From NCBI GenBank assembly GCA_005884305.1, contig VAYL01000151.1, positions 395-21,500 of the forward strand: a stretch of 21,106 nucleotides of DNA, read 5' to 3'. Each line of letters starts with the position of its first letter. Position 1 is the stretch's first letter. This DNA is from Actinomycetota bacterium (GTDB lineage Bacteria; Actinomycetota; Thermoleophilia; Solirubrobacterales; 70-9). The position numbers were made by a program, and so were the translations under genes. Of this stretch, positions 15,092 through 21,106 are shown one piece after another. Below the pieces are notes generated by a model, which worked only from the letters and a program-made list of their open reading frames with translations, ran no database searches and was not told the origin of the DNA.

Positions 15092-16384
15092 CTACGCGCG
15101 CTCCACCGTGGCGATGAAGAAGCCGTCCGTCCCGTCTCGGTCCGGGCGCAGCTGAGTGGACCGCGCGTCCAGCGACTCGACCTGATCGGGCCCCTCACGG
15201 CGGGAAATCGTGCAGACCGAGTAGGCGAGCTTGCCGCCCGGCTTCAGCGTCGCGGCGGCGCGGCCAAGAATCTTGGCCTGGAGCCCGGCGACCCGCTCGA
15301 TCAACTCGGGCGACTTGCGCCAGCGCGCGTCCGGCCGAGACGCGAGCGTTCCTAGGTCGGAGCACGGCGGATCCACGAGGACGCGATCGTAGCCATCGCC
15401 GAGGTCGATCTCCGCGGCGTCGCCGACCACCACCCGTACGCTGCGGACCCCTAGGCGCTCACACAGCTCCTCGAGCTGGCTCGCTCGCCCCGGGTCCTGG
15501 TCGACCGCGACGACCTCGCCCCGATCGCGGACCCGGGCGGCGATCGCGGTCGTCTTGATCCCCGGGGCGGCGCAGAGATCGAGGATTCGCTGGTCCGGCC
15601 GCGGGTCGAGCGCCGCCACTGCGGCCTGGGATCCACGCGATTGCGGCACGAGCTCGCCCGCCGCGATTCGCGCTCGCACGGCTTGCGAGAGCGGACCATC
15701 CACCACGATCGCCTCCGGCGGCCACAGCGGGCCCGGATCACCGCCGGCGATGGGCTCGCCGGTTGCCCGCAGCCGCTCGACTAGCGCGTCTGGATCCGCC
15801 TTCAGTGTGTTCACGCGAAGCGCTGTTTCGGCCGGCTCGTTCATCGCCGCCATGAGCGAGCGTGCGTCCTCGGGTCCGAGCTCGGCCCACCACATCCGCG
15901 CCAGCCAGTCCGGATAGGAGTGCAGAGCTGCCGCTCCCTCGGGCGTGCCGTCGTCGAGATCGGCGAGGAGTTCGCCGGCCGTCGCCGCCCGGCGAAGCAC
16001 CGCGTTCACGAGCGAGGCGCCGGCGCGGCGGCGCTCTCCGCCCTCGCCCTTCGCGAGCTCGACCGCTTGGTCCACCGCGGCGTGGGCTGGGGTCGCCTCG
16101 GAGAACAACAGCTCGTACATCCCCAGGCGAAGGGCCGCGAGCACCGGCGGGTCGAGCCGAGCAACAGAGCGGTCCGCGAGCTCGGCGATCAGGCGGTCCG
16201 TGGTGCCTCGCCGCTGCACGGCGCCGTAGGCGAGGCGCTGGCCCTGGCCGCGCTCGCGTGCGTCAAGGCGATGGCGCTCGGCGGCGGCCGTGAACGCGCG
16301 GTCCGCCCACGCGTCGTGCTCGAAGGTCCGCCGCAGGACCTCGTAGGCCGCCCGGCGCGCCGGCGCGACGTCGGCGCGGCTCAT
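15092..16384 (-). CDS. rsmB: 16S rRNA (cytosine967-C5)-methyltransferase
   Basis: It makes m5C967 in 16S rRNA. The first 140 residues or so are a NusB-like RNA-binding domain. The methyltransferase domain has motif I L-D-L-C-A-A-P-G-I-K-T-T, motif IV V-D-P-P-C-S-D-L-G-T-L with one cysteine, and motif VI Y-S-V-C-T-I with the catalytic cysteine. Two small departures from the usual consensus are Ile for the second Gly after A-P-G, and V-D-P-P-C for D-A-P-C; neither removes a catalytic residue. At 430 residues it is a normal length. The start overlaps the fmt stop as ATGA. Confidence 0.95.
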   Translation of the reverse strand: MSRADVAPARRAAYEVLRRTFEHDAWADRAFTAAAERHRLDARERGQGQRLAYGAVQRRGTTDRLIAELADRSVARLDPPVLAALRLGMYELLFSEATPAHAAVDQAVELAKGEGGERRRAGASLVNAVLRRAATAGELLADLDDGTPEGAAALHSYPDWLARMWWAELGPEDARSLMAAMNEPAETALRVNTLKADPDALVERLRATGEPIAGGDPGPLWPPEAIVVDGPLSQAVRARIAAGELVPQSRGSQAAVAALDPRPDQRILDLCAAPGIKTTAIAARVRDRGEVVAVDQDPGRASQLEELCERLGVRSVRVVVGDAAEIDLGDGYDRVLVDPPCSDLGTLASRPDARWRKSPELIERVAGLQAKILGRAAATLKPGGKLAYSVCTISRREGPDQVESLDARSTQLRPDRDGTDGFFIATVERA

Positions 16385-17265
16385 CCAGCCCGGGACGGGA
16401 TCGCGTGGCCGCGCAGGTACGCGTCAGCGGGCATCGGCCGCTTCCCGGCGGGCTGGACGACGTCGAGGCGCAGCCGGCCCTCCGCACAGCCCAGGACGAG
16501 CGAGTTCCCAGCGACCGTCAGGCGCCCGGAGTGGGCATCGCCGCCCGGGTCGGCGCTGGCTGCTCGCACCCCAAGCCGCTCGCCGCCGTCGAGCTCCAGG
16601 TAGGCGCCGATATGTGGGTTGAGCGCCCTCACGGTGCGCTCGAGCTCGGCGGCGGAGCGGGTGGGATCAAGGCGACGCTCCTCCGATTTGATCTTCTCCG
16701 CGTAGGTCGCCTGCGCCTCGTCCTGCTCGGCGAACTCGAGATCGCCGGCCTGCCGAAGATCGAGAGCGCGCACGAGGACCTCACCCGCCAGCTCAGCCAG
16801 CCGGGTCGCGAGGGCCCCGTAGTCCTCATGCGCTCCGATCTCGAGCGGCTCCTGAAGGGCCACCGGGCCGGAGTCCAGGCCGGCGGTGACCCTGAGGATC
16901 GAGACGCCCGTCCGCGCGTCACCGGCCATGATCGCCCGCTCGATTGGGGCCGCTCCCCGCCAGCGCGGCAACAGCGAGGGATGGACGTTCAGCATCTCGA
17001 GCTCCGAGAGCAACGGGTCCTTGATCAGCTGGCCGAAGGCGCAGACGACGCCCACCGTGGAATCGAGGTTGATGCTCTCCGTCTGATGAAGGTCCAGGCC
17101 CAGCTCGCTCGCTGCCTCGGCCGCCGGCGGGGCCGCCATCCGCCGCCCCCGGCCTCGCGGGCGGTCGGGGGGCGTTATGACGACTGCGGGGCGGTGCGGC
17201 GAGTCAGCGAGGCGGCGGAGTACCGCAACGGCGAACGGCGACGTGCCGAGGTAGGCGACCCTCAA
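16381..17265 (-). CDS. fmt: methionyl-tRNA formyltransferase
   Basis: It formylates initiator Met-tRNA using 10-formyltetrahydrofolate. It has 294 residues, a little shorter than the usual 305-320. It begins M-R-V-A-Y-L-G-T-S-P-F-A, and the catalytic region reads N-V-H-P-S-L-L-P-R-W-R-G-A-A-P-I with H and the later D of G-L-D-S-G-P. The shortening falls between about residues 58 and 80. The C-terminal anticodon-stem domain carries L-N-P-H-I-G-A-Y. The start is TTG 17265, which overlaps the def stop as TTGA. def-fmt-rsmB is a widely conserved order. Confidence 0.96.
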   Translation of the reverse strand: MRVAYLGTSPFAVAVLRRLADSPHRPAVVITPPDRPRGRGRRMAAPPAAEAASELGLDLHQTESINLDSTVGVVCAFGQLIKDPLLSELEMLNVHPSLLPRWRGAAPIERAIMAGDARTGVSILRVTAGLDSGPVALQEPLEIGAHEDYGALATRLAELAGEVLVRALDLRQAGDLEFAEQDEAQATYAEKIKSEERRLDPTRSAAELERTVRALNPHIGAYLELDGGERLGVRAASADPGGDAHSGRLTVAGNSLVLGCAEGRLRLDVVQPAGKRPMPADAYLRGHAIPSRAG

Positions 17266-17930
17266 CTGGTAGCGGGCGCGGTGGCGTCCTCTTCCTCCGC
17301 CGGCTCCTCCGCGCTGGGGCTGTACTCGCCGCCCTCCCGCAGCGCCCGAAGCGCAGCCTTGCGCTGGTCGCGCGGCGCGCGGTCGAGCATCAGCACACCG
17401 TCGAGGTGGTCGATCTCGTGCTGGAGCACGCGGGCCTCCAGGCCCGCGGCCTCGATCTGCAGCGGCTCACCCCTGATATCGACACCGGTCACGCGAGCGA
17501 ATAGCGGCCGCTCCACGTCCACCGCGACCCGCGGGAGGCTCAGGCAGCCCTCCTCGGCGATGACCTCCTCGTCGGAGAGCCACTCGATCACCGGGTTGGC
17601 GACGGCCGTCGGCGTCGCATCCGGGCCCGCTTGGAAGACGAGCAGGCGGTGCATGACCCCAAGCTGAGTGGCCGCAAGACCGACCCCGATCGCGTCGCGC
17701 ATGATCGCGATCATCCGCTGGGCCTCGCGCTCGAGCTCCGGCCCGAAGTCCTTGATCTCCGCCGCGCGCGACTTCAGGACGGGGTCGCCGAACTTGCGGA
17801 TGCGCTCGAGCGCCGCCGCGCGGCGCCGAAGCGTCTCCTCCGCCAGTGCCTGGGCGCGCTCGTCGCCAGGGCCCTCCGGATCGACGTGCTCGGGCTCCCG
17901 AACGGTCGTCTCGTCAGCCGATTCACTCAC
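17262..17930 (-). CDS. def: peptide deformylase
   Basis: It removes the formyl group from the N-terminal Met of new proteins, using a metal ion. All three motifs are intact: G-V-G-L-A-A-T-Q-L-G at 82-91, E-G-C-L-S at 127-131 with the metal Cys129, and H-E-I-D-H at 171-175. The enzyme proper begins near residue 41 (L-E-R-I-R-K-F-G-D-P-V-L). The acidic 40-residue N-terminus and the acidic, Ala-rich last 22 residues are not conserved. The start is GTG 17930, with no Shine-Dalgarno. It begins 30 bp after priA. Confidence 0.96.
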   Translation of the reverse strand: MSESADETTVREPEHVDPEGPGDERAQALAEETLRRRAAALERIRKFGDPVLKSRAAEIKDFGPELEREAQRMIAIMRDAIGVGLAATQLGVMHRLLVFQAGPDATPTAVANPVIEWLSDEEVIAEEGCLSLPRVAVDVERPLFARVTGVDIRGEPLQIEAAGLEARVLQHEIDHLDGVLMLDRAPRDQRKAALRALREGGEYSPSAEEPAEEEDATAPATS

Positions 17931-17960
17931 AAATTCGAGTCTACGCGTCAGGGTCCGCTT

Positions 17961-20144
17961 CTACTGGGGGTCGACGTCAACGCTGATCGCGACGCCGCGG
18001 AGCGTCCGCGAGCCGGCGAGGTCGTCTACCGTCTCGCGCACCGCGGCGACCGCGGGGTCGCGCTCGGGCGCCTTGAGCAGCAGCTGGCGCCGGTGCCGGC
18101 CGCGCAGCCGAAAGCGCGGTGCCGGGCCCAGCAGCGCTACGCCCGCCGGCAGCCGGCCCTGGACCCGATCGTGCGCCAACTGTGCGGCCGCCTCGGCCAG
18201 ATCGGCCTCTGGCGCGGTGAGCTCGAGACGCATCAGGTGCGAGAACGGCGGGTAGCCGAGGATGCGCCGGCGCTCGAGCTCGGAGGTGAGAAAGCCCTCG
18301 GCGTCGTGCGCGGCCGCGTGGCGAATCGCCGGCGCCTGCGGAGCGAGCGTCTGGACGAGAACGCGGCCACCACGCTGTCCCCGGCCGCTGCGACCGGCGA
18401 GCTGGGCGACGAGGGCGAACGTGCGCTCCTCGGAGCGAAAGTCCGGGAACCGCAGGGTCGCGTCGGCGTCGAGGATGACGCTCAGGACGACGTCCGGGAA
18501 GTCATGGCCCTTGCCCACCATCTGCGTGCCCACGAGGACGCCCTGATCGGAGGTGTCGAAGCGCCGCAGGATCTCGAGATGCGCGCCGGCCGGTGCGGCG
18601 CTGTCGGAGTCCAGGCGGAAGACGGGCAGCGGATCGACCGCTTCGGCCAGCAGCTCGGCCACGCGCTCCGTCCCGGCGCCGTGGCGTGCAAGCGTCACCG
18701 AGCCGCAGTCGGGACACGAGGAAGGAAGCGGCTCGGCGTAACCGCAGTGATGGCAGCGAAGCCGTTCATCGCGCCTGTGAACGACCAGCGAGACGTCGCA
18801 TTCGGGACAGCCCCATGCCCGGCCGCAAGCGCGGCAGTCCAGGTGCGGCGACCACCCACGGCGATTCAGCATCACGATCGCCTTGCCGCCCGTAGCGCGG
18901 ACCTCGGTGAGCGCCTCGATCGTCCGCCGGTGAAGCGGCCCCTCGCGGCCCGAGCCGATTCTCATGTCGAGCACCTCCACCGGGGGCAGGGGGGCGCCGT
19001 CGGCCCGCTCGGGCAGGTCGGAGCGGGGCATGCGCTCCCAGCTCTCCGGCCGCGGGGTCGCGCTGCCGCACACGAGGACGGCGCCCGCCTGCTCAGCGCG
19101 GCGGGCGGCCACCTCCCGCGCGTCGTAACGGGGGTCGCCCTCCTGCTTGTAGGAGGAGTCGTGCTCCTCGTCGACGATGATGAGTCCCAGGTCCCGCATC
19201 GGCGCGAACACCGCCGATCGCGGCCCCACGCACACTCGCGCCTCCCCGGACCGCAACCGCTCCCACTCGTCACGCCGCTCCCCGGCCGTGAGACGCGAGT
19301 GAAGCAGTGCCACGCGGTCGCCGAAGCGCGCCGCAAAGCGGGAGACCGTCTGCGGGGCGAGCGCGATCTCCGGCACCAGGACGATCGCGCCCCGGGCGCG
19401 CTCCAGCGCCGCCTGCGCCGCCGCGAGGTACACCTCGGTCTTGCCGGAGCCCGTCACGCCGTGGAGCAGGAGCTCGCGGCCATCGTGCCCATCCATCCCA
19501 GTCACGATCCGGACGAGCGCGACCTTCTGGTCCCAGGTCAGCTCGGGCCTCGGTGAGCGAGCGCCGACATCGACGATTGCCGGGCGCCGGGCTCGCTCCG
19601 TTCGGTGAAGCTCGATGAACCCGCGCGCCTCAAGACGCCGGAGCGCCCGCGTATCGACGCCGACCTGCTGAAGCTCCGCGGCGGCGAGCTCGCCGTCGCC
19701 GGAAAGCGCTTCGAGCCCCGCGCGCTGGACGGGGCCGAGCCGGACGCCGCCGGCGAGCGCCTCGCGGCCCGGCGGGGTCAGGCTCGCGGACAGCTCGAAG
19801 CGGGGACCCGGGCCGCGACCACTGCGCCCCGTGCCCGGTGGCAGGACGAGCTCCAGCCCGCGGGCGGGCGTGGAGCAGTACTCGTGCGCGACCCAGAGGC
19901 CCAGCCGCACCATCTCGGGCGTCGCGCCGGCCTCGAGCGCCTCAAGCGGTTCGGCCAGCCGCTCGGGCGGCAGGTCGCTGGTCTCGGCCACGTCGACCAC
20001 CACGCCCAGGATTCGCTGCCTGCCGAAGGGGATGCGCAGCACCGAGCCGACGCCGACGTCGCCGAGGCTCGCCGGCAGCCGGTAATCGAACGGCCCGCGC
20101 AACGCGCGCGTGGTGAGGAGGGGCTCGACCTTGGCGATGGCCAT
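17961..20144 (-). CDS. priA: primosomal protein N' (replication restart helicase PriA)
   Basis: It reloads the replisome at repaired forks. It has 727 residues. The N-terminal fork-binding domain (about 1-100) precedes the helicase. Walker A is G-V-T-G-S-G-K-T at 229-236, the DEAH-type box is D-E-E-H at 325-328, and S-A-T is at 361-363. Eight zinc cysteines are at 437, 440, 446, 449, 464, 467, 477 and 480. V-G-T-Q-M-V-G-K-G-H-D-F-P is the typical motif V. Many actinobacterial PriA proteins have lost the helicase motifs; this one keeps them. The ATG at 20144 faces the PH-domain gene across 69 bp, so the two are divergent. Confidence 0.96.
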   Translation of the reverse strand: MAIAKVEPLLTTRALRGPFDYRLPASLGDVGVGSVLRIPFGRQRILGVVVDVAETSDLPPERLAEPLEALEAGATPEMVRLGLWVAHEYCSTPARGLELVLPPGTGRSGRGPGPRFELSASLTPPGREALAGGVRLGPVQRAGLEALSGDGELAAAELQQVGVDTRALRRLEARGFIELHRTERARRPAIVDVGARSPRPELTWDQKVALVRIVTGMDGHDGRELLLHGVTGSGKTEVYLAAAQAALERARGAIVLVPEIALAPQTVSRFAARFGDRVALLHSRLTAGERRDEWERLRSGEARVCVGPRSAVFAPMRDLGLIIVDEEHDSSYKQEGDPRYDAREVAARRAEQAGAVLVCGSATPRPESWERMPRSDLPERADGAPLPPVEVLDMRIGSGREGPLHRRTIEALTEVRATGGKAIVMLNRRGWSPHLDCRACGRAWGCPECDVSLVVHRRDERLRCHHCGYAEPLPSSCPDCGSVTLARHGAGTERVAELLAEAVDPLPVFRLDSDSAAPAGAHLEILRRFDTSDQGVLVGTQMVGKGHDFPDVVLSVILDADATLRFPDFRSEERTFALVAQLAGRSGRGQRGGRVLVQTLAPQAPAIRHAAAHDAEGFLTSELERRRILGYPPFSHLMRLELTAPEADLAEAAAQLAHDRVQGRLPAGVALLGPAPRFRLRGRHRRQLLLKAPERDPAVAAVRETVDDLAGSRTLRGVAISVDVDPQ

Positions 20145-20172
20145 GTATGCAGATCAAGCTAGTGGTCGCCCC

Positions 20173-20195
20173 GGCGGCCCCCTCGAAGGGCCGCC
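20173..20195. repeat. inverted repeat in the priA / PH-domain divergent promoter region
   Basis: GGCGGCCC (20173-20180) and GGGCCGCC (20188-20195) are perfect 8-bp arms around 7 nt. They cover the -35 to spacer region of the promoter predicted for the PH-domain gene, as an operator would. Confidence 0.45.
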
Positions 20196-20201
20196 ACGAC
20201 T

Positions 20202-20214
20202 TATGCTTCCGCCA
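20202..20214 (+). promoter_or_regulatory. -10 box for a leaderless PH-domain mRNA
   Basis: TATGCT (20202-20207) fits TAnnnT and is exactly 6 nt from ATG 20214, the same geometry as at ridA. No Shine-Dalgarno and no clear -35 are seen. Confidence 0.5.
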
Positions 20215-20759
20215 TGGTGCCGCGCCTCGCCCCCGGCGAGCAGATCATGTTCCAGGGCCACCCCTCCTGGCGCTCGATCCTCAGCTTCTACATCAAGGGG
20301 CTCCTGGTGGTCCTGGTGATCGCCTTCCTGGTCGGCGTCGTCACCAACATCGCCAACGGCGACACCGACACCGGCTTGGTGGTGATCGTCGCGATCGTCG
20401 GTGTGGCGCTCGTGGTCCTGGCGGGACTCATCAAGCGCATCACGACGCACTACACGATCACTACCCGCCGCCTTCACATCCAGCGGGGCATCATCGCCCG
20501 CGACATCCAGGAGACGCGGCTGGAGCGAGTGCAGAACGTGAACTACAACCAGTCGCTGCTCGAGCGGATCCTCCAGGTGGGCGATGTCGACTTCGACACC
20601 GCCGCGGGCGACGACTACAACTTCGTCTTCGCCGGTGTGGCCGACCCCGCCGAGGTTGTCGAGCGCGTTGATCGAGCCACACATGCTGCGTCGCCGACTG
20701 GCCTGGGTGACCAGCCGGCGACGCAGGCCACGCAGCAGCAGCAGCCGCCCCAGCCGTAG
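20214..20759 (+). CDS. bacterial PH-domain membrane protein (bPH2/YdbS-like)
   Basis: A 181-residue protein. Two hydrophobic helices (about 22-46 and 54-73) are followed by a bacterial PH domain that opens H-Y-T-I-T-T-R-R-L-H-I near 79-89 and continues through L-E-R-V-Q-N-V to about 165. The tail is Gln/Pro-rich and probably disordered. Such proteins sit in the cytoplasmic membrane, and most have no assigned function. E-x-I-M-F-Q-G-H-P-S-W near residues 9-19 is the usual N-terminal lead-in. It is alone on the plus strand, divergent from priA and convergent with metK. Confidence 0.85.
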   Translation: MVPRLAPGEQIMFQGHPSWRSILSFYIKGLLVVLVIAFLVGVVTNIANGDTDTGLVVIVAIVGVALVVLAGLIKRITTHYTITTRRLHIQRGIIARDIQETRLERVQNVNYNQSLLERILQVGDVDFDTAAGDDYNFVFAGVADPAEVVERVDRATHAASPTGLGDQPATQATQQQQPPQP

Positions 20760-20772
20760 GCGCCGGCGGCGC
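20760..20772 (+). terminator. weak hairpin directly after the PH-domain gene
   Basis: GCGCC-GGC-GGCGC begins right after the TAG. It is a 5-bp stem with no T-run, so only a weak terminator candidate. Confidence 0.25.
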
Positions 20773-20852
20773 GAACCTCACTACTTAAGGCGTCGATGCG
20801 AGCGTAGTTCCGGGCAACGAGGGAGGGTCCAGTGCGCAAGTTCCCCCAAACG

Positions 20853-20954
20853 CATCGAGTGAGTGATTTGGCCGATATATGCGGCTCATTCCCACACTCG
20901 ATCGATCGAGTGAGGGATTCACTACGCATAACGTTGGCAGCCACTCACTCGATG
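20853..20954. repeat. symmetric 102-bp array of four ATCGAGTG octamers
   Basis: The outer arms CATCGAGTGAGTG (20853-20865) and CACTCACTCGATG (20942-20954) are perfect 13-bp inverted repeats. At the exact centre is the 18-bp palindrome CACTCGATCGATCGAGTG (20895-20912). Both spacers are 29 bp, and TATGCG/CGCATA and TCCC/GGGA inside them can also pair with a 1-nt offset. ATCGAGTG thus occurs at 20854 (+), 20895 (-), 20905 (+) and 20946 (-), giving 41-bp and 51-bp repeat distances. The region is less GC-rich than its surroundings and has no gene. It lies between convergent gene ends. It could be a large RNA hairpin, a protein-binding array or a REP/MITE-like element. Confidence 0.8.
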
Positions 20955-20993
20955 TGATCAGCGCCGGATCCTCCCCTGCTTGCCCTGAGCCGT

Positions 20994-21012
20994 GGGCGCC
21001 ACTCCGGCGCCC
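20994..21012 (-). terminator. hairpin after metK, possible terminator
   Basis: GGGCGCC and GGCGCCC are perfect 7-bp arms around 5 nt. On the minus strand it begins 4 nt after the metK stop. There is no U-tract, so its function is unsure. Confidence 0.4.
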
Positions 21013-21016
21013 ATGC

Positions 21017-21106
21017 TTAGCTCGAAACGCCCGCCTCGACCCCGGCCTCGTCGGAGGCGGCGAGGCCTGCGGCGGCCCGCAGGGCGTCCACGCGGTCCGT
21101 GCGCTC
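21017..21106 (-). CDS. metK: C-terminal end of S-adenosylmethionine synthetase (partial)
   Basis: Only the last 29 codons are in the window; the gene continues past the right edge. The translation E-R-T-D-R-V-D-A-L-R-A-A-A-G-L matches the usual MetK C-terminus (W-E-x-T-D-x-V-x-x-L-x-x-A-A-G-L). About 14 extra acidic, Gly/Ala-rich residues then run to TAA at 21017-21019. metK upstream of priA-def-fmt is a common actinobacterial order, which supports the call. The short length keeps certainty moderate. Confidence 0.65.
   Translation of the reverse strand, partial: ERTDRVDALRAAAGLAASDEAGVEAGVSS

Noticed and set aside
17631..19556. 641-codon open frame on the plus strand over def and priA
   Set aside because: It is antisense to two complete, motif-confirmed genes, and its translation is Arg/Ala-rich with no recognisable domain. 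Long shadow frames are expected at this GC content.
20615..20944. 109-codon minus-strand frame over the PH gene end and the octamer array
   Set aside because: It crosses the PH coding end and the palindromic region, has no start signal and no recognisable domain.
20853..20954. Integron attC site
   Set aside because: It has the imperfect-palindrome shape, but no RYYYAAC/GTTRRRY core boxes and no integrase or cassette in the window.
20853..20954. CRISPR array
   Set aside because: The octamers alternate in orientation and are too short to be CRISPR repeats; no cas gene is present.

Overview
The window is very GC-rich and tightly packed. It looks like chromosomal core DNA of an actinomycete-type bacterium. 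A deep-branching Actinomycetota lineage such as Thermoleophilia is my best guess, inferred from a SepIVA-like coiled-coil gene beside coaD, GTG/TTG starts, leaderless-looking promoters and a PriA with intact helicase motifs. Almost all genes lie on the minus strand in conserved housekeeping blocks.

Reading in the direction of minus-strand transcription, from the right edge: the last codons of metK; then priA-def-fmt-rsmB-double zinc ribbon-rpe (replication restart, N-terminal Met formylation and deformylation, 16S rRNA methylation, pentose phosphate epimerase); then the riboflavin operon ribD-ribE-ribBA-ribH followed by rpmB and fakA; then recG-rsmD-coaD-sepIVA-like-GNAT. Many junctions are 4-8 nt overlaps (ATGA, TTGA, shared bases), so most of this is probably translationally coupled.

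Three plus-strand genes interrupt the layout: a two-TM bacterial PH-domain protein (20214), a 12-TM MOP-superfamily flippase-like protein (12801) and a RidA-family protein (5985). The flippase sits between rpe and ribD. RidA is part of an accessory insert (GST, RidA, FAD oxidase) between fakA and recG. The FAD oxidase appears broken: a perfect Shine-Dalgarno and ATG open one frame, the rest of the enzyme lies in another, and about 14 residues are missing at the junction.

Non-coding signals that stand out are: (i) an exactly symmetric 102-bp array of four ATCGAGTG octamers between the convergent ends of the PH gene and metK (20853-20954); (ii) a 20-bp TetR-type palindrome in the divergent ribD/flippase region, where no FMN riboswitch fits; (iii) a compound hairpin over the ribH stop; (iv) two strong hairpins inside the unusual 5' extension of recG. 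No tRNA, rRNA, CRISPR, insertion sequence or phage gene was seen. I did not find a clear new multi-gene system; the best leads are the symmetric array and the possible co-regulation of the flippase with riboflavin synthesis.
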